From Utricularia gibba (taxonomy: Eukaryota; Streptophyta; Magnoliopsida; Lamiales; Lentibulariaceae): 64,000 bases of DNA. The translations under genes and the position numbers were made by a program. Below are positions 1 to 12,499 of the stretch, piece by piece; the stretch's first letter is position 1, and every line of letters starts with the position of its first letter. The notes beneath the pieces were generated by a model, which did not search any database, was not told the DNA's origin, and saw only the letters and a list, made by a program, of their open reading frames with translations. The stretch is taken from NCBI GenBank assembly GCA_002189035.1, contig NEEC01000016.1, positions 1,759,001 to 1,823,000 of the forward strand, given 5' to 3'.

Positions 1-77
1 GGGTTGAAGAAGCACTATAAGTATCAGGAATGCTTAGAAAATGTAAGGAGAAGTGATTTAGTTAAGGTTTATATCAA

Positions 78-228
78 GATCTAGCTCTCATGTCATTTGA
101 AAGAACCTTTAGACTTAGACCCAATTTTATCACATCTAGAGATTGGGGAAAGGGTTATGGAATAATTACCATACATTTGATCTAGCTCTCATGTCATTTG
201 AAAGAACCTTTAGACTTAGACCCAATTT
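78..228. repeat. Exact 50-base direct repeat, two copies
   Basis: Bases 78-127 and 179-228 are identical by eye over 50 bases, separated by 51 unrelated bases. A diverged relative of the flanking sequence plus this unit recurs at about 1808-1960, so it belongs to a dispersed repeat. Function unknown. Confidence 0.85.
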
Positions 229-239
229 AAAACTAAGAT

Positions 240-830
240 TGTTGTTTAATTTGATGATATTCTTATGTATAGCAAAACATTAGAAGAACATACATGTCGT
301 TTGCATGAAGTGCTGCTTGTCTTGAGAAAAGAGTGTATGTATGTTAAGATCAAGAAGTGTGACTTTTTTACAAACAAAATCTATTTTCTTGACTACATTG
401 TGAGTGATGCATGAATTTCAGTGGATAAAGAGAAGGCGAAGGTAATTAAGGAACGGCCAACTCCTACCATGGTTGGAGAAGTCCATAGCTTCCAAGGATT
501 GGCTAGTTTTTATTGTTGTTTTGTCAAGGATTTCAACACCCTAGGATTTCATTGAGAAAATCAATGGCAATGCTTACAAAATTGATCTATCAAGTGAGTT
601 TTCTTTTTATTCTACATTCAATATTGCTGATTTGATTCCTTATGATGTAAATGATGATGATCAAATGATGAATCTTTTAAAAGAAGGGGCAATGATGAGA
701 TCATAGATTCCAAAGATGAACACAATTAAAATGAAGGGAAGAAGGTCACTAATCTTTTAGTGATTTTTTTCTTGGCCAGTCACTAGATCAAGAACAAGAA
801 AGAATCAAAAGCTTCTTAAAGGATTATGGG
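240..830 (+). pseudogene. Ty3/gypsy pol remnant (RT joined to the polyprotein C-terminus)
   Basis: Conceptual translation with stops and small gaps gives the gypsy reverse-transcriptase block around the catalytic aspartates (a YFDDILIYS-like motif at about 255-285), then the following RT/connection segment to about 545. The next readable part (about 555-830) resembles the extreme C-terminus of chromovirus-type gypsy polyproteins (KIDL, FNIADLIPYD and a PxTRSRTxK-like motif). RNase H and integrase between them are missing, so there was an internal deletion. There are in-frame stops. This is a dead copy with no host function inferred. Confidence 0.7.
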
Positions 831-3800
831 AGAACCAAAAAAATCAATGAAGAGAATGACATTGAGTTTAATCTACTCAAAATGGACCAAGTGGAGTAAA
901 GTTGGACCCTTACTTTCAAGTTCACTTTTTGTACTTGTTATGTATTTTGAGAGCATTGCTCCTTACTTGAGTTTTTATATAATCTTAGACTTATCAAACT
1001 TTGTTGTAATGTTTAGTATGGTTTATCACTCCTATTTCATTTCTTGTTCTTTGAGTGTGGTACCATTTTTATAGTTTGAGTTGCAAGGATTTTCATTTTT
1101 TGAAAGCTAACTTCTTCTTTTCTTGAAGGATTGCTTTATTTGAAACCCAAGATCCAATTTTCCAAACACTTGTTAATTGGAGATTCGTATCACGAGTGGT
1201 GGTGAAGGATAACTAAGGAAGCACCCATGGGGTGTGTATGTGTGAGTTTTTGTAGTATGGGCTATAGCCCCTTTTGTGGAAATCTCATGACTATCTTAAA
1301 AACTTAACAAACTACATGATCATGATATATGGACATGAAGTGTTTTGATAGGGCACAATGCACCCTAGGGACAATCCAATTACCTATCAAGAGCACCTCT
1401 CTCTTCATAAATGTAAGAGCCAATATCAAGAACTATGATATATTCTCAAGAATGAAGACCATGAGATAGTGAAAGCACAAATAAAAATTGGTAGGTAAAG
1501 TTATTATGAATAAAAGATATAGGGTTTGAGACATGGCATTAGGTTCAAAAGGGAGTTGGAGGTAGCCCCTTGATAAACGTTAAAATAGGATGTTAAATGT
1601 CACGGTCTCGCACATTCAACACATCAAAAGAAATTTATAAACCTAGCTATTTTATTACACAAATCACAAGAATTAATGAGGTGTAACAAGCAAGGGTCAA
1701 ATCAATAGGGAATGGTTGTAATTTCCTGAAGTCCTCTACATTTATTGAAAACAAGGGGGTTTTTTGGGGATTTTAGCTCTAAATAACAGTAGTTTAAATA
1801 AATGAGTTGAAAGGGTGAAGAAGCACAAAAAATAGCAGGAATGCATAGAAAATATAAAGTAAAAATGTCTTGACTGAGTTTTACACTAAGGTCTAGCTCT
1901 TGTATCACTCAAGAGAGACTATAGGCTTAAATCCAGTTTTAACATGCTTAAAAACAGAGCAAAGGGTCGCGGAAACAGTAAATAACATGTTAAACTTAAA
2001 AGCAAACATGAAGAATTTAAATAGAAACATGTTCATAAGCTGAAATAAGATCTACGAGGGATTTCTTGTTTACAACAAGGTACCAGAACTTAATAGAATG
2101 CATGAAAACTTAGGAAGTAACAATAATAAGTTCAACAACAGCGAAAGTGTAGAAAAAAAATGCAAATAAAAGTAGCAAGCTGCTTCTGTGGTTTGTAGAT
2201 GTACTAAAAATCAAAGTTTTGAGTGGAAAGCTGGTGTAGAAATGTAGATTTGAAGGTCATCGGAGCTATTCACCAAAGAAACACAGTTCTCCTCACTCCC
2301 CTCCTCTACTATTCGCTTCCTCTCTCTCTTCTTCCTTTTTTTCTTTTCCGGCTCAAAAGCAAGGATATCTCCATCTTTTCCATGGGCTTGTAGAAGGAAG
2401 ACCTCTGCTCCATATCTTATTTTGTCAGAAGGCGGCTGCTTTCGATGAAAAGTAGCTTTTGCATAGCTTTTCTATCACTTTTGACTTGTCAAAACAGAAA
2501 ATGCGTTGCTATAGTACTAATTCTTACCCTATTAAGATTTAAACTGAGACTAGAAGAAATATTAGAGTTTTTGACTCAATTGTTGTCAATTGAGCCTGTT
2601 TTCCCAATAAATATATTTCAACAAACTAAATACACAAAAGGAAATAATTTAGCATACTAAAAAACTTTTAACCCTACAAAATACACCTAAAATATATATT
2701 AAAATTCAATAAAAGCAGTGTCATCACCCCCCAAGTAAAGGAAAACACCAAAGACTATACCTAGATGTGATTAGATGTGCGAGTAGAGACTTGGCACCAT
2801 TTGTGATCTAAAATTCCCTTTTTCTTTTGAATTGCAGTTGCAGGGTTGAGTTATGGATTAGGCAAGAAAGAGGAATAATCCATACCATGCTACCATACTC
2901 CCACGCGAGATTGCCATCTCTACTCCAAGTGGATAGCCTACCGCAAAGAGCTCAACCCTCAATTCCCTCTTTGGGCACAAGCCCTAGGGTGCATGCTAGA
3001 GATCCACCATCCTCATGATGGCTACCGTCATCAATGTCCCCAAGGCAATTTCATCATATTCCCTCCAGAAGTGAGGGTGGATACCTTTAGCATGCCCTTG
3101 CTATGATCTCATCTACTTATCCCATCCCTTTCTAGACTCTTATGTACTTCATCTAAACCCCCTTACCATTCTCTTGTTGTCGTTCGAGATTCCCATGAGT
3201 CTTAGCACCCTCTTACTATGCTCTCCCAACAAGCACCTTGCACATCTACTCTTTTTCTTTTATAGACGTGTCTATCCTTGCATGCAACATACTCTTATCT
3301 GCTTCACATGCAAGCCATTCAGTCCCTCCTATGTCATGTTATCATATGCCTGCTCCTCATCATGATTATAGTTGCCTACCTTAATTTCCATTGTACTTAT
3401 TAGTGCACATTTGGTTGGTGGGTAACACTTAAACCCAAGTTTCATTTATTTGGTTTAGATAAATGGATTTTATGGGTTTAGTAGATTAGTCGTATTTGGT
3501 TGATGGGTTTAGTTTATTTGGGTTTAATATAGAGATACGTTTGATACATGGATATAAAATTAGGTATAAGATGAACGTATATACGACATTACTAATATAC
3601 CCTTTAGTTAAATAAAATTAATTATTACATATTTTAATTTTCTAAATCATTTTACAAGTTCAATCAAGCACCGCATAGTATAAATCATGGTGCTTAGTTG
3701 AAACTATATTTTGTAGCAAGCAACGTGTAATAATAGATACGGTGCTTGTCTTCAAAACGAAAAACTCACATTTAGCAACAAAAACAAAAACCCACTACAT

Positions 3801-3939
3801 GGTGCTCGTATTTTCATCTTTGTCTTTTACTTCTTCTTCTTCTTCTTCTAGCCCACGTACCAAACGTGAGTTTATCCCTAAATCCTCTAATGTGAAAAAC
3901 GAACATCAAGGCCCAGTCCAGCGCTATTGTTTCGGACTA
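831..3939. other. Repeat-derived spacer without a recognisable gene
   Basis: Only short ORFs are present. 1600-1960 repeats the start of the window in diverged form. 2280-2350 is a CT-rich stretch resembling an LTR leader or 5' UTR. 3400-3560 carries GGGTTTAGTTTA-type motifs also seen in the insert at 54.5-55.1 kb, which suggests a small non-autonomous DNA element. I recognise no host gene. Confidence 0.5.
3831..3849. repeat. TTC trinucleotide microsatellite
   Basis: About six TTC units in a row in non-coding sequence. Confidence 0.9.
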
Positions 3940-4799
3940 TGAAGAATAGCAGACAGAAATCAGAACCATTTCTACTTTACTTTTGTTTGCTGAACGTTTT
4001 TAGTTTCTGTGACCAACTCTCTCACGATGTCTGACATTTTCGCTGTTTTATCTTAATGTTATCATGTTTTACCTTCCATACATGAGTAACTAACCCTTAG
4101 GGATGCCTTAAGGAGTAAAATGGTGATGTGAGGCTAGAGTTTATAATATGATTTATCATTGTTTTTTAACATTTATTTATATCATTCCATGAGTAGATCT
4201 AGGGGAGGGGGAGAAGAAATAAGTAGCTTCACAACTCAAATACTTGATTTAGAGGTAGATCAACAAATCAAGACGAGGATAATAGATATTAGTCCACGGT
4301 AGAATTAATATAACTAGGTAGACCTAGTTTTATATACTTTGCATGCGATTAGAACTAATTGCAAAATTAGATGATGATATTGGAGGATTATCTTAACCGA
4401 AAATATGATGAATGACTTGAGTAGACTTAAGTTATTTGAAATTATGAGTATAGAAATTTTGTAGATTATATTAGAGACCTTAGTACCACATTACATGCAT
4501 ATCCTTTTTAGTATTACCTCACATTTAGAACGAGCACTTGTTAATTTCTACCTTGCAACTTGACCTTACTTCACGAGTTTGTCTGTAACTGTTAGTTTGA
4601 CCTTAGACTAAAACTGAAACTATTTTGTGATCTTGCATAGACTAGAACACTTTGCAAATATCAGTTCCTTGTGATCGACCCCGAAATTCCACTCTACATT
4701 TTTTGTTTAATTTGTATTAAGTGAGGATTATGGATTATAAATTTATTTGATACAAAGATTTCTATTTTTATAATGACATTAGAAATTTTATGTTTATCA
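3940..4799 (+). mobile_element. Athila-type LTR fragment, forward copy
   Basis: The reverse complement of the solo LTR at 10363-11790 matches this stretch block by block: the ATTTATCATTGTTTTTTA segment, the GTAGATCTA/GTAGACCTA repeats, the TTAGTCC box, and the TGTGATCGACCCCGAAAT-like block near the 3' end. It ends in TTTATCA, as the other copies do. The 5' part is missing or too diverged to trace. No internal region adjoins it. Confidence 0.7.
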
Positions 4800-5276
4800 T
4801 TTGTCATCACAAATATCATGTCAAATTTAAGCGAAAACTAGGAATCTCCCCTGAATACTTTATTAAATAATTTTATTTATTTATTTTAAATTAGAACAAA
4901 TTTAAAATTAAATTTAAATTTGAAACTATTTAAGTATAATGTAAGTTTTATTTTTTAATTATAATGTATAATATCATATTAATACCTTTTTTATTATCAT
5001 TACATATGGAATCATTTACTATTGATATTTTTATCACTTCCACATCTATGTTTTGCATTTCCAAATTACACAGCTTACAAACAACTCATTAGCTTTCACA
5101 TTTTTACATATTTTGCACGTTTTTTTTGTTTTTTTGTAAAAATGTGGAGTTCTATTAATTTGACGACAAAAATATGATGTGGGATCGGTTGAGACTGCAA
5201 CCATTGAAGACAAATCTTTAGAGCTCAGGGTTCCAAACTAGGGCCCATGTAGCTGCTGCTAGCAAGTGTTCAAAAC
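4800..5276. other. AT-rich spacer downstream of AP3M
   Basis: No ORF or recognisable repeat. The last ~100 bases are probably the 3' UTR of the minus-strand AP3M gene. Confidence 0.5.
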
Positions 5277-7501
5277 TCATGATCTTACTTGAAAATCACC
5301 TGATCGAGTATGCGCTCGGAAGCCTTTATATGGGCGTGATGGCAAGTTTTTAAGCTCCAGTTGCTCGACCTTCAAGCCTGAGAGTGCAACTCCCATGATC
5401 TTGAATGCCACTTGAAAAGTGGGGAAGACGTGCAGCCGCTCCACACCTGCCTGGAGCACCAGTTTACCAGACAATGAGGGAGTTTTGTCCTTGGGCATTT
5501 GCCCTATCGTCCATGAGCAGCTCTGTGTTTTCAAGATAATGTGATCAGTGAAGAATCTAGTCAGGGGGAGAATGATCCTTGAAGCACTACCTTGTCGGCA
5601 AGAATGCTTACAGCCCCATAATTTGGAGAGAGATCTGATGATGAAACAGAGGCAGGGAGTTTGAATTGAACCGTCACGGAGTCAATTGGTTTTCCTGGAT
5701 CATGCCGTATTCCCACCATAACACTTAGTTGGCACGTCCCTGAATCAGAGTTCAGCTGCGGCTTCACGTAAATCGGAACATTTTTCAGCTTTTTAACCCT
5801 GAGAGGGGAAATGAATGAGAGCTGGTGATGACAACCGAAATATACATACAGCAAAAACATATCCCACTGCAAACCTGTAGCTCATGAGGTTGAACTGCCC
5901 ATCAGGTGGCACAAATGATAGAACTTGGTTTGATTCCCATGAACGGAATCGGACACATGGGTGAAATCTTGTGTCATTGAGAATGGAAGGGTTCGCAAAT
6001 GACAATGTAAGATCCGGGAGACCAGAGAGATGAGAATCTACTTGAACTTCCCCACATATTTCGCATTTTACCATGACCCCATCTCTGAAAGACAGATAAA
6101 ATTCAGGAGGCCAGAAGAAAGAAAATGAAATGGAAGACGTGCTTTTGTAACCAAATAATGTGGCACCGATTTATGGTGGCATCCAGTTCTTCAACCAGAC
6201 TGACATAAACTTCATTACTGGCATGTTTAAGGTCAGCCTTCCTCCACGGAATACATGAAGATGTCGAGCCAGGAAGTGTGCCACTCACGTTCGACGTGTT
6301 GCCAGTTATGACACTGATAACCTTCCCAACAAGGTTGGGAGGAGCTATCATTTCCCTTAGGATATTTGGTTCTGTAGTCAAAGGGAAGCCACTATCAATC
6401 ATTTCATCCAGTAGCTGCATCAACATTGGAGACTCTGTGTTACACCCCGAAAGCAATTACAGGAGTTCAAATGGCAAGTAAATATGTAGCTGCTCCGTTT
6501 GTAAAGGGAACCAATGATTCTCATATATCATAGATTGTGAAAGTGAGCAACTGTTTCACTTATGCATATAACATAATGAATGTGGACGAAAATACCATAC
6601 ATAAAATCACCGGTCTGATATAAATATGAAACATCCCTTTCCTAACAAAGTGCAGGTCAAGGACAAGCAAAAATAAAGATGTACATATTTTCAGCACTCT
6701 TTGTTCTAGTTTTATCCAACAACGCAGGTAGAGCCAAGGTTACTGAATTGTAAAAATAAAAACCAATAAAAAAGACATGGAAATTTGTTCTACCCCACGA
6801 TAAGCAGGAACAAAAGCGTACCTCGTACACAATAACAAAATTATCCTTAATCAAATCTTCATTCAATCCATCCAAGTATCCGGAGAGAACATTAGCTACC
6901 CTGTAAAGAAACTAAATAACAAGAATATGCTAAAGAGTTTTGCATGATGGGGTCTCACAGATAACCGGAAAGGCCAAAAAAATGCTTACCTCAATTGCCA
7001 GCAATGGCGGCATCTCAACTTGTGCGCAACCCAAAAATATGATCCCATCACGAACCACTTGAAACAAGTAATGTGTAGGAGAAGTGATAACTGGTACCAG
7101 CTACAACAAAAGTAACTCACTATATTTAGGAACTTATGCCCGATAGAAAACGTTAAATTTTGTCCGTTTACCTTCAAAGCATCACCTTGACTCAGCATCT
7201 GATCCCAGAACCATGAACATATGGAGCGGTCGACTTTATGACCGGTCAACTGTTTTTCCAGTATCACTTCCCTGAAATATACAGATCATTTAGAAACTTC
7301 AAGCACCCACAAATCAACGCTGTCACTTTATGTTTCGTTTTGAAAATATCCCAAATTCTAACGGATAACCCCACAATCAGGAATTTGAAATGTCTCGATC
7401 TTTCTTGACCCTTGATTTAAAAATTCAGCATAAGAAACCACAGAGATGCAGTACTTGAGCGCATACCCGGAATCTGACAGTATAAAGATGCATTGCAACA
7501 T
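5277..7501 (-). CDS. AP3M: AP-3 complex subunit mu
   Basis: Medium (mu) adaptin of the AP-3 coat complex, which sorts cargo from Golgi/endosomes to the vacuole. I place eight coding exons at 7501-7467, 7271-7172, 7100-6990, 6911-6822, 6414-6167, 6084-5875, 5798-5591 and 5522-5277. All have GT/AG borders and keep phase, giving 415 residues, the length known for the Arabidopsis protein. The N-terminal part is the longin-like region (starts MLQCIFILSDSG, with QVEMPPLLAIE at the end of exon 3). The C-terminal mu-homology domain begins near VKCEICGEVQVDS and ends near KGFRAHTRSGDFQVRS. No frameshift or lost splice site is seen, so it looks functional. It is flanked on both sides by repeat DNA. Confidence 0.95.
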
Positions 7502-9379
7502 TCCTGCAACCGCTTCAAAATTTTTCCGGGAAGTTGAAGGCAACTGCGGATGCTCACCCAGAAGCAAAGAGATCGTTTAGTAGAAATTAACGATCGAACC
7601 ATATAAAAGCTTGAATTTCAAAGCACCCCACTTTTTATCTCATTTTTCAAATGTATCCCAAAATGAACTAAAATAATATCCATCTGGAGGCAGTTTCAGA
7701 ATATTCGTAAAAAGCGAGGGGTAATGCGGATGGGCTTCCTTGGTGGAATACCCCTCGCAAAAACCAGGTTTGCAGAATACCCGGTTCCAAAAGTATTGTC
7801 AAAAAATCCCTCTTTTGAATTTTTTATTATTTTTCATATAATTATATTAAAAAATATATCTTTTGATGTATAAATGTTATTTATTTAATATTTATGTGTA
7901 TATAATAACAAAAAAATAAAAAAAGTAATTGTTTTTTAAAATGTAATTAAAGATCTATAAATATTTGTTATTCAAAAATTTAATTTTGAAATTCAATTTT
8001 CATTTCTAATTAATTCAATACTTTATGAATTGTAAAATCAAAATTTTATGTAACATAATTTAAAAATTTTATTGAAAATATAATAATAAGATAGAATTAT
8101 TTATCATATTATTATTTAAAAACAATACTTCTATAAATGTATTAATAAATTCAATTGAAAATATAAAAAAAATAAATTGAAATTTATTAGAAAAAATATG
8201 CATATATAGGTATTTATTTTTTTATATATTATTCATATGTATTTTTTATTATTTTTTGTATTGAAACTAAGAATATTCAACAAATAAAATAAAAAGGTAA
8301 GGTATTATACAAATGATGTTGAAGAGTGGGGTATTCATCAAAGTATTGCTAGTGGGGCATTGTGCTAAATTACCCACATTATGGTAACTGTTGTAATAAA
8401 TCTGATATAACTGTTATTACATATCAAGATAAGATTATTTTGAATACAAAAAATACGTTCATACTATACTTCATCCTTTATCTCTCTTTATCAGAGTTTA
8501 ATTATTAACTCCACTCTTTAAGGATGCGTTTGATTTGTATGTATAAAATAAATATAAATGAGTTAATAAAAGATACATTTGTTAATATATTATTAAATAT
8601 TTAATTGGTTTTTAAACCAAAACCCATAGGGGGTGTTTGTTTGGATGGTTTTTGTGGGATTTCGGAGGATTGAATTTAAAATCGTGTTTGATTGGAAAAA
8701 GAGGACTTCATTAGATTTATTAAAAGGATTTTGAAAACCATTATACATGCCTTTTTAGAATTCAATTTTTATGGACCAGATTCTTAAATCCTCTTATAAA
8801 AAGACATAATTGTCCTTATGAAAAATAAAAGAAATTGTTATAATTTTACATTCTCATCCTTCACCAGAGTCGCAATTCAAGTTTCTCTACTGCTAGTTTA
8901 CATCGGGGTCTCTATCCAGTCTAAATTTGGGCTAGGGATTTGTGGGTAATTGTTTTTTTCTTAAAATCGCTCATTAATTTTCATGTGTTGCTTCATTTTG
9001 TTGGTATTGATTCAAGCTTGTGGGTAACTTTCATATTTGCTATGGGTCTCCATCCATTAGTTCAAATTTAATATTACTTTTAATTATGATGTGGCCTCTT
9101 GGTTTAAATGGATACGTATCAATTTTATCACAATTGCTTTTGTATATGATTCGTGTTTGTTTGATTAGAATCATCAATTATTTGCTCCCATTTTGAATTC
9201 AATTAGTTATTGGTGGAAGATTAATTTTGAATGATATTTTAGGGGATATGGATTCGTTTGCCTAATGTGAATTTTTGTTGCCAATTTTGAAGTTCCATGC
9301 CAACAATATGTTTGTGATGAATTTTGGTAATTATGATTTTGAAAGCGATTTCTAGTGCCAATGATGAGGCCTAGACTTA
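7502..9379. other. AP3M upstream region and AT-rich repeat DNA
   Basis: 7502-7660 is likely the AP3M 5' UTR/promoter. 7660-8400 is very AT-rich inside but bounded by GGGGTATT/CCCCACT-type motifs, which suggests a decayed MITE; I could not prove terminal repeats. At about 8630 a GGGGGTGTTTGTTTGG sequence resembles the terminus of PIF/Harbinger elements and may be the left end of the transposon carrying the transposase that follows. Confidence 0.4.
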
Positions 9380-9427
9380 CATATTGTAGAAAGATCGAAT
9401 ATCAAAGCATCCTATGAAAATCTTAGA

Positions 9428-11962
9428 TTGAGTGAAAGTATGTTTAAACGTATTTGTGAATTACTAGTTGTTCATGGTGGTCTTAGACCATCAAAGTATG
9501 TATTTGTGTCTGAAAAATTAGTTATGTTTCTTGGAGTATTAGACCACCATAAGAAAATGAGAATTCTAAAGTTTGATTTTAAAAGGTCGATCCAAACGAT
9601 AAGCAAGTACATCAAGACTATTCTTCGTTATATACTTAGATTGCATGATGTATTCTTAGCCAAACCCAAACCTATAAAACGTGTAAATGTCTTCAAATTT
9701 TTTGAAAATTGTTTGGGAGCCTTAGATGAAACTTATATTGACTTGAATGTAAATGAATTCTACAAACCGAGATATAGAACTCATAAAGGTGGAATATCAT
9801 CCAATATTCTAGGAGTTTGTAATAAAAAATTCTAATTTATCTACATTTTTTTTGGATGGGAAGGCTCAGCTGCAGATAGTCGTGTACTATGGAAATCTCT
9901 TACACGAGAACTTGGCTTATGTGTGTGCAGAGGAATGCTTATGACTTATATCGCTGCACGTTTTTTTTGGGTGTTGCTACTAATTTAGTGTAAATGTTTG
10001 GGGTGTGTAGGTTATTATTATCTTGCAGATTGTGGTTACACTAATTGTGAGGGTTTTATCACACCGTTTTGGGTAGTTTGATATCATCTTAAGGAATGGG
10101 TTCCTAGAACACAAATCCCTCAAAATGCAAGAGAATACTACAATATGAGGCATGCAAAAATAAAAAGTGTTACTTCACAATTTTATTCTACAATTGAAAT
10201 AGCTTGGGGAATAATGAAAAAGATATGGTGTATTCTTTGCAACCCTTCATTTTATTCTATCAATACACAGAGTCGCCTAATAATTGCTTGTGCGTTATTT
10301 CACAATTTTATTTTTTAAGAATTGGTTGAGGATCCTTTAGATGCGAAGTACCGAAGGATTATTGATAAACGGAAATTTTAGCATATCGTTGCAATAAAAG
10401 CAAACTTCTATATCAAATAAATTTATAGTCCCTAATCTACACAAAATACAAATTTAAAAAACTTATATAGTGGATTTCGGGGTCGATCACAAGGAACTTG
10501 TGCTTGCTTAGTGTTCTAGTAGATGCATAATTTGTTATAACATAAAGTCTTAGTCTAAGCTCGGACTAGCAGTGGAAAATATGTTCAGTAAACGAAATCA
10601 GGTTTCAATGCGAAAGGTAGAAAGTACTGGTTCTAACTGAGAATAATACGTAAATGCCTTAAGGGTTTGCAGGTGGTGTGGTGCTAAAATGTCTAAGTTA
10701 AATTACCATATTCCTGCACCCACAACTTCAAATCACCTAGGTCTACCCAGGTTATTTGTCATATTTTCAGCTAAGCTAGTCTCTAATATCATCACCAACA
10801 TTACAATTAGGTCTACCCACATGTAAAGTGTATAGAACTAGATCTACCCAGTTCTATTAGTTCTACCCCGGACTAACACCTACTGTACTCATCTTGATTT
10901 GTTGGTCTACCTCTAAACCAAGCTTCTTAGTCGCGAAATTACTTGTTCTCCTCCTTAGGTCTACCCATGGAATGATAGAAACAAGAACTAAAAAACAATG
11001 ATAAATTTTACTAAGAATCCTAGACCCACACCACCATGCTTCACCTTAATACATCCCTAAGCTTCTAGTTACTCATACTTTAAAGGTAAAATATGATAAC
11101 ATTAACATAAAATGATAAAAACGTCAAGAACATCGTGAAAGAGTTGGTTGCAAAAACTGAAAACATAAACAAACTAAAATAAAGCAGTAAGAGTTCTGGT
11201 TTCCGTCTGCTACTGTTCCTGGACCGGAACAGTAGCACTGAACTGGTTCTGATACTGTGCTTGAGGATGAAGATCTTCTTCTCCTCTTCTAGTCAGTGTT
11301 TTTCGTGTTCAAGTTGAAGGAGAAGTCGTTGGAGGTTGCTGGGGGAGTTCGTCCCGACGTTGGAGGTCAGTGGTGTTGGAGGGAAAACCCTCGTGTGTCT
11401 TCTCAAAACTTGTCTTCCCCCTTTTCGAAAAATATCTTCCCTCATTTACTCCTATGCATTGTTCCTGACACCAGCACTCTTCTTGGCTTGAACCTGCAGA
11501 CTACAGGTGGTAGAACAGTGCTCGTTGTCCCTCTTCGGTTGTTGCGTCCTTTTCTACTTGTTCCACACGTTTGTGAGTCTGATTATGCTACTGATCTCCC
11601 TACTGAACTTAGTCAAACATTAGCACAAAGATGGTGGACTAAATCAAAGGATTTAGTCCACTTTTCAACATAAACACACAAGATTAATATAAACACCACA
11701 TAAACATGAAAAGCTATATTTACCTAGCCTAAAACACAATAAAATATAGCCATTTTGTATTGTAAAATTTAGAGAAAATGTGTATCATCAGTTATCAACA
11801 AGAAGATGATGTTGTTGATGATTTCATCAAAACTGTTGAACCTTCGCAAGCTTAGAATACATGGCGTAATGATTTGATTGAAGCCATATATCAAGAATGG
11901 TTGAATGCTTAGAATTTGGTGCAAGGTTTACACATTTATGATTCGATCAGAGCGTGTTTATG
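9428..11962 (+). pseudogene. PIF/Harbinger transposase, split by a solo LTR
   Basis: The first 135 codons (9428-9835) contain the helix-turn-helix-like N-terminus and the start of the DDE nuclease domain: ALDETYIDLNVNEFYKPRYR holds catalytic D1 (codon 9725-9727; plant relatives usually have DGT here). After a frameshift, D2 follows in YYLADCGYTN (codon 10028-10030), and the E in the IEIAWGIMKKIW block (codon 10196-10198). The match stops at 10362, where the solo LTR is inserted, and resumes at 11791 with the typical acidic tail (DDFIKTVEPSQ) up to about 11960. Several stops and frameshifts make it inactive. The match to HARBI1/ALP1-type nucleases is by motif order only. Confidence 0.8.
10363..11790 (-). 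mobile_element. Solo LTR of an Athila-type gypsy element
   Basis: Reads TGATAAACGG...GTATCATCA on the plus strand, so the element is in minus orientation. The ends resemble those of the LTRs at 38664 and 43718. The flanking five bases are ATTAT (left) and GTTAT (right), a target duplication with one change. The transposase reading continues on both sides, proving insertion into a pre-existing Harbinger element. There is no internal region, so it arose by LTR-LTR recombination. ORFs inside it are not genes. Confidence 0.85.
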
Positions 11963-12029
11963 AATGTTAGTCCTGTTTTATATCAATTATTAAAATGCAG
12001 AATTTTTCTTCATAATTCATATATAGTTC

Positions 12030-12490
12030 CATGATATGGGCCTCAATAGCTTATATTTTATTTGCTTCTACTCTTCTTGTGATTGCATTTGGACAACCGT
12101 CGCTAATTCTTGATGTAGCTGAACCAATTATTATTATGTATTCATACTTGTGAGATTTTACAAAGAGAAACATTGGAAAGGACTTTTCAATATTTGAACT
12201 GCAGTGCTATTGTTTCTTCTTAGAATGTTTGAGATTGCTTACTGATAATTTATATAAGCAAACTGAAAAGAACCAATAGGACATGGGAAAAGAACACTCA
12301 TAAATTTATATGTTGCATGACAGGGGAAGAGAACCAGCAGGATTCATTTTTGTTGCATTGATACCAGCAGTGATGATTGTTGGCTTATATTTCTTTGATT
12401 ATAGTGTGGCTTCTAAGACTGATACAAAAAATGCAGTTGAACAAAAGCCTCAAACCATAATGACTAGTAGAAAGGTGTGGTTGGTGTTGT
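12030..12490 (+). pseudogene. Boron (BOR) transporter-like fragments
   Basis: Two segments resemble the plant BOR/SLC4-type borate exporter. At about 12030-12150 a translation includes SIAYILFASTLLVIAFG and then QPSLILDVAEPIIIMY. At about 12325-12450 there is FVALIPAVMIVGLYFFDYSVAS, cut here as separate motifs VALIPAVMIVGLYFF and DYSVAS. In intact proteins these lie some hundreds of residues apart, so a large part is missing. Stops occur between them and no splice structure is evident. They lie just downstream of the Harbinger transposase, so they may be a captured gene fragment or a neighbouring decayed gene. Identification is by memory of family motifs. Confidence 0.55.
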
Positions 12491-12499
12491 AAATTGGTA

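Noticed and set aside
826-1074. 82-codon ORF with hydrophobic stretches
   Set aside because: Directly follows the gypsy C-terminus remnant and looks like LTR or 3' region sequence; no family recognised.
11296-11673. 125-codon ORF
   Set aside because: Inside the Athila-type solo LTR; no domain, explained by the repeat.
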